The position numbers were made by a program, and so were the translations under genes. From NCBI GenBank assembly GCA_019689555.1, contig JADGHE010000036.1, forward strand, positions 1 to 35,230: 35,230 nucleotides of DNA. The letters are read 5' to 3'. This DNA is from Variibacter sp. Lineage in GTDB: Bacteria; Pseudomonadota; Alphaproteobacteria; Rhizobiales; Xanthobacteraceae. Below the pieces are notes generated by a model that was not told the origin of the DNA, searched no databases, and saw only the letters and a program-made list of their open reading frames with translations. Of this stretch, positions 8,108 through 15,941 are shown one piece after another (within the stretch, counting starts at the first letter, position 1; each line of letters begins with the position of its first letter).

Positions 8108-8136
8108 GGGGGGCTCTGCCCTCAGTAGAGCCCCCC
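8108..8136 (-). terminator. 10-bp perfect hairpin across the mrcA stop codon
   Basis: GGGGGGCTCT (8108-8117) pairs perfectly with AGAGCCCCCC (8127-8136). The nine-base loop contains the TGA stop of mrcA (8122-8124), so the last codons of the gene form one arm. On the minus strand TTGCC follows, not a full T tract. It is the strongest simple hairpin in the window and probably ends or attenuates the mrcA transcript before the lipoprotein gene. Confidence 0.55.
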
Positions 8137-10659
8137 GGTGCCCGAGCGAATGGCCCGGTCCGCCTCCGGCGACACGCCGTAGTAGCGGCCCTCGGCCTCG
8201 GCCGTGGGCGAGCCGATGATCGCGTAATTGTCCGGCGGCGCGGTGCCGGGCTTGAACGCCTCCAGAATGACCTTGGTATCGCCCGGCGCGGCCCGCATGC
8301 CGGTCTGCGCATTGATGCGGATGAGCTTGATGCCGGGCGGCACGCGGAACGGAACCGGCGGCTTGTCTGCGAGCGCGGCCTTGAGGAAATCCCGCACGAT
8401 GGGGGCGGCGAGGTGCCCGCCCGTCGCCGCCACTCCGTGGCCGAGCGAGCGCGGCTTATCGAAGCCCACATAGACGCCGACCGCGAGATCGGGGGTGAAG
8501 CCGACGAACCAGGCGTCCTTCCAGTCGTTCGTGGTGCCGGTCTTTCCTGCGACCGGCTTGCCCACCTCGCGGAGGACCGTCGCCGTTCCGCGCTGCACGA
8601 CACCCTCCAGCATCGAGGTGATCTGATACGCGGTCATCGGGTCGATCACCTGCTCGCGGCGGTCGATCAGCGTCGGTTCCGGCTGATTTTCCCAGCGCTT
8701 GGCGTCGCAGCCGCGGCACTCGCGCTGGTCGTGCTTGAAGATGGTCTTTCCGTACCGATCCTGGATGCGGTCGATGAGCGTCGGCTTGATGCGCCGTCCG
8801 CCGTTGGCGAACATCGAATAGGCGGCCGTCATCCGCAGCACGGTGGTCTCGCCGGCGCCGAGCGAGAACGACAGGTAGGGCGGCAGGTCGTCATAGACGC
8901 CGAAGCGCTTGGCATATTCGACGATCAGCGGCATGCCGACGTCCTGCGCGAGGCGCACGGTCATCGCGTTCTTCGACTGCTCGATGCCGAACCGCAAGGT
9001 CTGCGGGCCGTAGAATTTCTGCGAGTAGTTTTCGGGCCGCCAGACCCCGCCGCCCGGCCCCATGTCGATCTCGATGGGGGCGTCCAGCACCACCGTCGCC
9101 GGCGTGTAGCCGTTGTCCAGAGCGGCCGCGTACACGAACGGCTTGAACGCCGAGCCGGGCTGCCGCAGCGCCTGCGTCGCGCGATTGAACTGGCTCTGGT
9201 CGTAGGAGAACCCGCCCACCAGCGCGAGCACCCGGCCGGTCCACGGATCCATCACGCAGATCGCGCCCGAAACCTCCGGAATCTGCCGCAGGCGGTACAA
9301 GTTGCCCGGCGCGGGCTCCGCCTCCTCCTCGCGGTCGGAGGTGCGCCGGCGACGGCTGTCCTTCGGCGGGGCGCGCTCGAGCGGCTCGACATAGATCACG
9401 TCGCCCGGCTGGACCACCTGCGAGACCTTGGTGGGCGCCTTGCCGCGGTTCGGCCCGGTCGCCGGGCGCGCCCATTTCACGCCTTCGAGCGGCAGCACGC
9501 CGACGATCCGCTCCTTGACGACCGCGCCCCCCGGCTCGCGCGGGGGCTGCAACCCGATGCGGGCGGACTGGTCGGATGTCTCGAGCACCACCGCGAGCCG
9601 CCAGGAAATGTCGTTCAGCGCCTTGACCTCGGCGAGCTTCACGCCCCAGTCGCCGGCGATGTCGATCTTGGCCACGGGGCCGCGCCAGCCCTGCGCTTCG
9701 TCGTAGCGCACGAGCCCGTCAGCCAGCGCCTTGCGGGCGAGAAGCTGCATCTTCGGATCGAGGCTCGTCCGCACGGAGAGGCCGCCCTCGTAAAGCTTCT
9801 TCTCGCCGTAACGCTCGTAGATCTCGCGCCGCACCTCCTCGGCGAAGTATTCGGCGGCGAACATGTGCGCCCCGGTCGGCCGCGGCGTGACGTTCAGGGG
9901 TTCCTTCTTGGCCTTTTCTCCCTCGGCCGCACTCACCCAGCCGTTCTCGACCATGCGGTCGATCACGTAATTGCGCCGCTCGATCGCCCGCTCGCGCATG
10001 CGGAACGGGTGCAGCGTGCTCGGCGCCTTGGGCAGCGCGGCGAGATACGCCGCCTCAGCGATCGACAGCTCGTGCACCGACTTGTCGAAATAGATGAGGG
10101 AGGCGGCGGCGACGCCGTAGGCGCCAAGGCCGAGGTAAATCTCGTTGAGATAGAGCTCGAGGATCTTGTCCTTCGAATAGGCGCGCTCGATGCGCAGCGC
10201 GAGCAGGGCTTCCTTGATCTTGCGCTCGAACGACACCTCGTTCGTGAGCAGGAAGTTCTTCGCCACCTGCTGGGTGATGGTCGAGGCCCCCTGCGGGCGC
10301 CGGTTCGTGCCGATGTTCTGCACGTACAGAATCGCCGCGCGCAGGATGCCGGCGAAATCGAGGCCTCCGTGCTCGTAGAAGTTCTTGTCCTCCGCCGCGA
10401 GGAAGGCGTTGATGACACGCTTCGGCACGGCCTGGATCGGCAGGTACAGCCGCCGCTCGCGCGCATATTCGGCGACCAGCGAGCCGTCGCTCGCATGCAC
10501 GCGCGTCATGACCGGGGGTTCGTAGTTCTGCAGCTGGGTGTAGTCCGGCAGATCCTTGGAGAAATGCCACATCAAGGCGGCCGCAGCGGCGACGCCGACC
10601 AGGAACAGCACGGTTCCGACTGCGAAAACCCAGCCCAAAAAGCGCAGCAACAGCCTCAT
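8122..10659 (-). CDS. mrcA: Penicillin-binding protein 1A, bifunctional class A PBP
   Basis: A protein of 845 residues. An N-terminal membrane anchor (about residues 8-32) precedes a GT51 glycosyltransferase domain with AAEDKNFYEHGGLD and GASTITQQVAKN, which polymerises lipid II. An OB-like insert follows with an Arg/Glu-rich loop (SRRRRTSDREEEAE), then the transpeptidase domain with the catalytic serine in GSAFKPF (SxxK), SKN in EQSKNAM, and KTGT. All three penicillin-binding motifs are intact. A CxxC pair (ECRGCDAK) occurs late in the transpeptidase domain. It acts at the outer face of the inner membrane in peptidoglycan synthesis. It lies downstream of the amidase gene on the same strand with a 265-bp gap, so it may have its own promoter. 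Confidence 0.97.
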   Translation of the reverse strand: MRLLLRFLGWVFAVGTVLFLVGVAAAAALMWHFSKDLPDYTQLQNYEPPVMTRVHASDGSLVAEYARERRLYLPIQAVPKRVINAFLAAEDKNFYEHGGLDFAGILRAAILYVQNIGTNRRPQGASTITQQVAKNFLLTNEVSFERKIKEALLALRIERAYSKDKILELYLNEIYLGLGAYGVAAASLIYFDKSVHELSIAEAAYLAALPKAPSTLHPFRMRERAIERRNYVIDRMVENGWVSAAEGEKAKKEPLNVTPRPTGAHMFAAEYFAEEVRREIYERYGEKKLYEGGLSVRTSLDPKMQLLARKALADGLVRYDEAQGWRGPVAKIDIAGDWGVKLAEVKALNDISWRLAVVLETSDQSARIGLQPPREPGGAVVKERIVGVLPLEGVKWARPATGPNRGKAPTKVSQVVQPGDVIYVEPLERAPPKDSRRRRTSDREEEAEPAPGNLYRLRQIPEVSGAICVMDPWTGRVLALVGGFSYDQSQFNRATQALRQPGSAFKPFVYAAALDNGYTPATVVLDAPIEIDMGPGGGVWRPENYSQKFYGPQTLRFGIEQSKNAMTVRLAQDVGMPLIVEYAKRFGVYDDLPPYLSFSLGAGETTVLRMTAAYSMFANGGRRIKPTLIDRIQDRYGKTIFKHDQRECRGCDAKRWENQPEPTLIDRREQVIDPMTAYQITSMLEGVVQRGTATVLREVGKPVAGKTGTTNDWKDAWFVGFTPDLAVGVYVGFDKPRSLGHGVAATGGHLAAPIVRDFLKAALADKPPVPFRVPPGIKLIRINAQTGMRAAPGDTKVILEAFKPGTAPPDNYAIIGSPTAEAEGRYYGVSPEADRAIRSGTGGLY

Positions 10660-10902
10660 GCGGCTTCCGTCCCCGGCCCCATGCCTGCCCGACCTTGGGG
10701 GTTAAGACCTGACATGCAAAACGGTCGACATTGCGGCGCGGCCGACGCCCCGGCACGAACCGATCCCGCGGGCCGCCGGCGCGGCCTCCGCGGCCGGGCT
10801 TCGTTGCGCCGCTTTATGGTCAAACTGAGGCTGGATGGTCAAACCGGGGCTGGCCGCGGCGCGCCGGGAAGGCAAAGCCCCCCAGGACCGCCCGACCGCC
10901 GA

Positions 10903-10923
10903 TCCGGTTTCCGGCCGACCGGA
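10903..10923 (-). terminator. Hairpin just after the amidase stop
   Basis: TCCGGT (10903-10908) pairs with ACCGGA (10918-10923) around a nine-base loop, immediately past the amidase stop codon (10925-10927). No T tract follows. It may reduce read-through into mrcA; the support is position and symmetry only. Confidence 0.3.
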
Positions 10924-10924
10924 C

Positions 10925-12202
10925 TCAGTTCGCGCTCGCGGTCGCGCCCGCAAGACGGCGGGCCGCGAAGAAGGTGTCGACCGCCTGGGCGACGGCGTCC
11001 GCGGCGCGCTTGCGCCAGGCCTCGGAGGTCAACAGCTTGAGGTCCTGGGCGCTCGAAACGTAGCCGAGCTCCAGCAGCACCGACGGCACGTCCGGGGCCT
11101 TCAAAACCTTGAACCCGGCCGAGCGAAGGGGGTGCTTGTGCAGGCGCGCGGCCGCCTTCAGCTCGCTCACCAGCGTGCGGGCGAAATGGGCCGAGAACGT
11201 CCGCGTTTCCCGCTGCGCGAGGTCGATCAGGATGTCGGCGATCTCGTCCGGCTCGGCGGAGAGATCGACGCCCGCAATGGCGTCGGCCTTGTTCTCCAGC
11301 TCGGCGAGGCGCGCCGCCTCGTCGTCGCTCGCCCGGTCGGAAAGGGTGTAGACCGTCGCGCCCCGCGTCTCGCCGTCGCGCCGGGCCAGCGCGTCGGCAT
11401 GGATGGAGATGAACAGCGCGGCGCCCGCGGCGCGCGCCACCCGCACGCGCTCGGCGAGCGAGACGAAGCTGTCGTCGGTGCGGGTCATCACGACGCGGTA
11501 GTTTCCGGTCTGCTCGAGCTTGTCCCGCAGCTGCAGCGCGAAATCGAGCACGATCGCCTTTTCGGTCTCCCCGCTCGCGGCCGCCGTACCGGAGTCGAGG
11601 CCGCCGTGGCCGGGATCGAGGACGACGACAGGCCGGGCGTCCCCCGGCTCGGCCGCGCTCGAATCGCGATCGCTCTTGCGCTCCGCCTGAGGCTGCCGCG
11701 GGGGCTTGGCCTGCAGCGCGAGGTTACGCATGAAGGTCTCGCGGTCGACCGCGACGAGATCGACCACGAGCCGCGCCGGCTGGTCGTCGATGGGGTCGAG
11801 AACGAAGGCCTTGTCGATTCGCACCGGTCCCGTCGCGTCGAGCACGATGCGCGAGCCCCCCGGCATGACGAGACCGAAGCGGAATGCCTTCACCAGGCCG
11901 CGCCCGGTCTCCCCCGCCTTCGGCGGCAGGTGGAAGCCGATCTGCGGCAGGTCGATCACCACCCGGTACGGATCGGCGAGCGTGAAGGCGAAGAATTCGA
12001 CGTTCTTGGAAAGATCGACGATGAAGCGGGTGCGCGTCTCGTCGCCGCCGAGCCGGACATCGCTGGCGATCGCCGCATTCTGCATGGGCGGCGCGTTGGC
12101 GGCGCGAACCGGCGTGCGCTCGTTCCCGGCGGACGCCGACAGGCCGCCCCCCAGGCCAACACAGATCGCGGTCAACGCCAAAAGAAGTCCGCGCGGATTC
12201 AC
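10925..12202 (-). CDS. amiC: N-acetylmuramoyl-L-alanine amidase with AMIN domain (AmiC-type)
   Basis: A protein of 425 residues. A short signal sequence (LLLALTAICVGLGGGLSASA) exports it. An AMIN domain (about residues 45-145, RFIVDLSKNVEFFAFTLADP) would bind peptidoglycan or septal envelope. After a charged linker comes an Amidase_3 domain with the zinc motifs VVVLDPGHGG, a Glu in the conserved GETEKAI stretch, FISIHADA, and the C-terminal catalytic region LLELGYVSS. It cleaves the amide bond between MurNAc and the stem peptide, usually during daughter-cell separation. The ATG at 12202 lies 43 bp from a perfect CtrA box, which suggests cell-cycle control. It diverges from rne and precedes mrcA, an order typical of Rhizobiales. 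Confidence 0.95.
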   Translation of the reverse strand: MNPRGLLLALTAICVGLGGGLSASAGNERTPVRAANAPPMQNAAIASDVRLGGDETRTRFIVDLSKNVEFFAFTLADPYRVVIDLPQIGFHLPPKAGETGRGLVKAFRFGLVMPGGSRIVLDATGPVRIDKAFVLDPIDDQPARLVVDLVAVDRETFMRNLALQAKPPRQPQAERKSDRDSSAAEPGDARPVVVLDPGHGGLDSGTAAASGETEKAIVLDFALQLRDKLEQTGNYRVVMTRTDDSFVSLAERVRVARAAGAALFISIHADALARRDGETRGATVYTLSDRASDDEAARLAELENKADAIAGVDLSAEPDEIADILIDLAQRETRTFSAHFARTLVSELKAAARLHKHPLRSAGFKVLKAPDVPSVLLELGYVSSAQDLKLLTSEAWRKRAADAVAQAVDTFFAARRLAGATASAN

Positions 12203-12244
12203 GTCGCTCCGCCCCTCCGCAGCGCCCCCGGATAGGGCCTGCGC

Positions 12245-12259
12245 GGTTAACCGCCGCTT
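12245..12259 (-). promoter_or_regulatory. CtrA-binding box (TTAA-N7-TTAA) before amiC
   Basis: TTAA (12245-12248), seven bases, TTAA (12256-12259) is a perfect match to the consensus of CtrA, the master cell-cycle response regulator of alphaproteobacteria. It is the only exact TTAA-N7-TTAA I found by eye in the intergenic DNA. It lies 43 bp upstream of the amidase start, where it could overlap the promoter. In sequence this GC-rich, chance occurrence is low. The function is inferred from consensus and position. Confidence 0.6.
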
Positions 12260-12438
12260 AAACGCGCCGGGCGCCGCGGGGGTTCATCAGCGGCAGGGGT
12301 TCGGCGCGAACGGAGGCGGCGATCCGGCTCCGCCGCCCGCTCGCACATGCCCTTTCCCCTGCCGGGCGTGGAACTTTGCCCGTGCCTGCCGGGCCGGACC
12401 GCGCATCCGCCGCCCCGCGACGACGAATTTTCTGTGCC

Positions 12439-12467
12439 TTGCCAAAGGTTGACCCAGCGCCTAAGAG
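12439..12467 (+). promoter_or_regulatory. Candidate sigma-70-type promoter for rne
   Basis: TTGCCA (12439-12444), a 17-bp spacer and TAAGAG (12462-12467) lie in one of the few A/T-rich patches of the spacer. The match to the -10 consensus is only moderate. If used, transcription would start near 12474. Confidence 0.3.
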
Positions 12468-12576
12468 TAACGGTGACGGTCGAGATTCCGGTCTTGCCGC
12501 GTTCGGGCATTCCGGCATGCCGGCCGAGGAGCACACCCGCGGCGATGCGGGCCTTTCCCCGGCTGCAGGCTCATAT

Positions 12577-12612
12577 TCGTCGCATCGCCCGCAAAATGGC
12601 GTCGGGCGACGA
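12577..12612 (+). other. Hairpin in the rne leader
   Basis: TCGTCGC (12577-12583) plus CCG (12589-12591) pair with CGGGCGACGA (12603-12612), leaving a five-base bulge and an 11-base loop (CAAAATGGCGT). It lies about 335 bp before the rne start. It could be part of a leader structure sensed by RNase E, but no homology to the enterobacterial rne 5' element was recognised. Confidence 0.3.
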
Positions 12613-12947
12613 ATTCCGGCCAGCTTGAAGCCCTCCGTAAAGGACGACCGGAAGCGCGCAGCCTCACGGCCGCCGCGCCCAACGGATGCCGTCAGCCAGG
12701 AGTAACCGGCAGCCCAGGCTGTCCAATCCGGATTCCGCATGCTCCAGAGGACCGACGAAAGGATATCCAGCCGCCGCAGCATCGCTGACCGCGGTTGGGC
12801 CTTGCGTGTCGCCTCGCTCGGGAGGCGCGGCCGGCCAATTGTCTTGCGTAACCCATTCGGCGCCCCGCCCGCGCTGCTGCGCATCGAGCCTCGACAGGCT
12901 TTCGCGCACGGCCGGCGCGTCGCGGCTCGCCCCAGGAAACAACGTTC

Positions 12948-15941
12948 ATGGCCAACAAGATGCTCATCGACGCCACCCACCCGGAGGAGACCCGGGTGGT
13001 CGTGGTGCGCGGCAACCGCGTCGAGGAATTCGATTTCGAATCCGCCAATCGCCGCCAGCTGAGAGGCAATATCTATCTCGCCAAGGTCACGCGGGTCGAA
13101 CCGTCCCTTCAGGCGGCTTTCGTGGATTATGGCGGCAACCGGCACGGCTTTCTGGCCTTCAGTGAAATCCATCCGGACTATTACCAGATCCCCGTCGCCG
13201 ATCGGCAGGCGCTGATCGAGGAGGAGGAGCGCGCGCACCGCGCCGCCGAGGACGAGGCGGACCATCGCGCCCGCCGCTCCCCTCGCGCGCAGCAGCAGGC
13301 GGCCCGTTCCCGGCATCCTCACCGGCGCAGCGAGCCGGTGGACGACGGCCGGGACGCGGGCGACGAAGAGGCCGCGGCGTCGCTGCGGGCGGACATGATC
13401 GAGCCGCAGGAGGCCCATCCGGCCGGCGGCGAGCCGCAGGCGGAGGATGCGTCGGGCGAGTCCCTGGAGGGAGTGGCCGGACAGGCGGAAGCCGCCGCCC
13501 GTTCCGACGACTCCGGCGCTGCGGCGGACGAGGCGCACCCGGCCGGCGCGCCGGCTGCGGAAGCGGCCAGAGACCCCGGAGCGAAATCCGAGGAGACTCC
13601 GCTTGCGCCTTCGGATCTGCCGGCTCCTGAGGACGCGGAACGCGAGGCGGCCGCGCCGGCGGACGAGACGGTCGGCCCGGCCGAAACCGCGCGCGAGGCC
13701 GGCGATGTCGAGGACGAGAACGCCGACATCGAGGAGGTCGAGAGCGACGAGGACGACGGGGTGGAATCGGTCGGCGGCGGCGACGCCCTCGAGGAAGTGC
13801 AGGAGCGGCTGCCGCGCATCCGTCGCCAGTACAAAATCCAGGAGGTCATCAAGCGCCGGCAGGTGATGCTGGTGCAGGTCGTCAAGGAAGAGCGCGGCAG
13901 CAAGGGCGCGGCGCTCACGACCTATCTTTCTCTCGCCGGCCGCTACTCGGTGCTGATGCCGAACACCGCGCGCGGCGGCGGCATCAGCCGCAAGATCACC
14001 AACGCGCAGGACCGCAAGCGGCTCAAGCAGATCGCGCAGGAACTCGACGTGCCCGAGGGTATGGGCGTCATTCTGCGCACCGCCGGCGCCAACCGCACCA
14101 AGGCGGAGATCAAGCGCGATTTCGAGTACCTGCTGCGGATGTGGGAAAACGTGCGCGATCTCACGCTGCGCTCGACCGCCCCAAAGCTCGTCTACGAGGA
14201 AGGCTCGCTGATCAAGCGCGCCATTCGCGACCTCTACAACAAGGACATCGACGAGATCGTGGTCGCCGGGGAGGACGGCTACCGCGAGGCCAAAGAGTTC
14301 ATGCGCATGCTCATGCCGAGCCATGCGAAGAACGTGAAGCTCTACAAGGACACGCAGCCGATCTTCACGCGCTACGGGGTCGAGAGCCAGCTCGACGCGA
14401 TGTTCTCCCCCGTCGTGCAGCTGCGCTCGGGCGGCTACATCGTCATCAACCAGACCGAGGCTCTGGTCGCGATCGACGTCAATTCCGGGCGCGCGACGCG
14501 CGAGCACCATATCGAGGACACCGCGCTCAAGACCAACCTCGAGGCTGCCGAGGAAATCGCGCGGCAGCTGCGACTGCGCGACCTCGCGGGGCTGATCGTC
14601 ATCGATTTCATCGACATGGACGAGAAGCGCAACAACCGCGCGGTCGAGCGCAAGCTCAAGGAGTGCCTCAAGAACGACCGCGCGCGCATTCAGGTCGGCC
14701 GCATCTCGCATTTCGGGCTGCTGGAGATGTCGCGCCAGCGCATCCGCTCCAGCATGCTGGAAAGCTCGACCGACAAATGCCCCCACTGCGGCGGCACCGG
14801 GCTCGTCCGCTCCGTTTCGTCGGTCACCTTGCAGCTTTTACGGGCGATCGAGGAGACGCTGCTCAAGGGCGCCACGCATAATCTCATCGCGCGCACGCGC
14901 ACCGACATCGCGCTCTATGTGCTCAATCAGAAGCGGGCGCATCTGCGCGACCTCGAGAACCGCTTCAAGATCAGCATCACCATCCATGCCGACGCCGCGA
15001 TCAACGGCCAGCAGCCCTTTGTGATCGAGCGCGGCGAACAGGTGCACAGCCTCGAAGCGGCGCGCGCCATTGCGGCACATCCCGAGGCTCCCGTGGCGGA
15101 CGTCGTCGAAGCGGAGGAGGACGAAGCGGAAACTGCGTCCCGCAGCGAAACATTCGAGGCGCGCCCTGAACCCGCGACCGCTCAAAGCGGCGAGGCGACC
15201 ACCGAAGGCGGTCGGCGTCGGCGCCGTCGGCGGCGTCGCGGACGCCGGAGCGAGAACCATGAGGCGGCCGCCGTCGAACGCCACGAGGCGACGCCCGAAA
15301 CCCCGGCCCACGCCGAGGAGGAGAGCGAGAGCGACGAGGCCGAAGCCGGTTTTGCACGTCCGGTTCATGCGAGCGAAGCCGAGAGCGGCGAGGAGGCGCG
15401 CAGCGAGGAACGCCGCCGGAGGCGGCGCGGACGCCGCGGCGGCCGGCGCAACCGGCGCGAGGGCGGCGAGCCGCACGAGCCGCCGATGGCCCTTGCGGCT
15501 GCCGATCACGGGTCCGACACGCACGGGACCGCCGAGGAATGGAGCGAGGGGGTCAAGGCCCAGCCGGCGGACGCCGAGGCGCCTCCGCCCTCCCCTGCCC
15601 CCGCGCCCTCGCCCGCGGCGACGCTCGATGCCGAGCCGCAGGCTGCATCGGCACCGCCCGCCGAGCGCGAACCGTCGCGGCCGGGCGACGCTGCCCAACC
15701 CGAGCAGCCGGCCGCGTCGGAGCCGCCAAAGCGGCGATCGACCGTGCGCGAGCCCGTTTCGCTCTGGGCTTCCGGTCACCCGCCGCTGACGCAGCCGGAT
15801 GCGACGCCGGAGCCCGCCGCGCCCTCGCCCGCGCCGGCGCCACCCGCGCCGTCCATCACGGTTGAGGAGAGTCCCTCCGAAGAGGCGGAGCGTCCGCGCC
15901 GCACCGGCTGGTGGACCCGCCGCATGTTCGGCAAGGGATGA
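12948..15941 (+). CDS. rne: Ribonuclease E
   Basis: A protein of 997 residues, the endonuclease that starts mRNA decay and matures rRNA and tRNA, and the scaffold of the degradosome. The S1 RNA-binding domain begins near residue 37 (GNIYLAKVTRVEPSLQAAFVDY). It is interrupted by a Glu/Ala/Asp-rich insert (about 88-288) before resuming at RRQYKIQEV. Catalytic magnesium ligands are D510 (AIDVNSGR) and D553 (IDFIDMDEK). The Zn-link CPHC is at C611 and C614. The spacing between these sites equals that in E. coli, so the extra 207 residues lie in the insert. The C-terminal half is disordered, with two Arg-rich patches near 755 and 825-840 and an ending WWTRRMFGKG. The ATG at 12948 follows AGGAAA. 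Confidence 0.97.
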   Translation: MANKMLIDATHPEETRVVVVRGNRVEEFDFESANRRQLRGNIYLAKVTRVEPSLQAAFVDYGGNRHGFLAFSEIHPDYYQIPVADRQALIEEEERAHRAAEDEADHRARRSPRAQQQAARSRHPHRRSEPVDDGRDAGDEEAAASLRADMIEPQEAHPAGGEPQAEDASGESLEGVAGQAEAAARSDDSGAAADEAHPAGAPAAEAARDPGAKSEETPLAPSDLPAPEDAEREAAAPADETVGPAETAREAGDVEDENADIEEVESDEDDGVESVGGGDALEEVQERLPRIRRQYKIQEVIKRRQVMLVQVVKEERGSKGAALTTYLSLAGRYSVLMPNTARGGGISRKITNAQDRKRLKQIAQELDVPEGMGVILRTAGANRTKAEIKRDFEYLLRMWENVRDLTLRSTAPKLVYEEGSLIKRAIRDLYNKDIDEIVVAGEDGYREAKEFMRMLMPSHAKNVKLYKDTQPIFTRYGVESQLDAMFSPVVQLRSGGYIVINQTEALVAIDVNSGRATREHHIEDTALKTNLEAAEEIARQLRLRDLAGLIVIDFIDMDEKRNNRAVERKLKECLKNDRARIQVGRISHFGLLEMSRQRIRSSMLESSTDKCPHCGGTGLVRSVSSVTLQLLRAIEETLLKGATHNLIARTRTDIALYVLNQKRAHLRDLENRFKISITIHADAAINGQQPFVIERGEQVHSLEAARAIAAHPEAPVADVVEAEEDEAETASRSETFEARPEPATAQSGEATTEGGRRRRRRRRRGRRSENHEAAAVERHEATPETPAHAEEESESDEAEAGFARPVHASEAESGEEARSEERRRRRRGRRGGRRNRREGGEPHEPPMALAAADHGSDTHGTAEEWSEGVKAQPADAEAPPPSPAPAPSPAATLDAEPQAASAPPAEREPSRPGDAAQPEQPAASEPPKRRSTVREPVSLWASGHPPLTQPDATPEPAAPSPAPAPPAPSITVEESPSEEAERPRRTGWWTRRMFGKG

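Larger units (their letters stand above)
12203..12947. other. 745-bp divergent spacer between amiC and rne
   Basis: No credible gene is seen; the open frames here have no family features and no ribosome sites. It contains the CtrA box near amiC (12245-12259), a possible rne promoter (12439-12467) and a hairpin (12577-12612). It would supply an rne leader of roughly 470 bases if that promoter is used. Long leaders are known to mediate RNase E autoregulation in enterobacteria; whether this one does is unknown. Confidence 0.7.

Noticed and set aside
8413-11040. An 875-residue plus-strand frame opposite PBP1A
   Set aside because: It mirrors the codons of a well-supported gene, has no family motifs and lacks a ribosome site.
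12258-14786. An 842-residue minus-strand frame opposite rne
   Set aside because: The composition reflects the acidic and Arg-rich repeats of rne read in reverse; no motif is present.
14900-15941. Arg-rich runs near the rne 3' end as a possible repeat or CRISPR-like array
   Set aside because: They are in frame, encode the known basic RNA-binding patches of RNase E and lack regular spacing.
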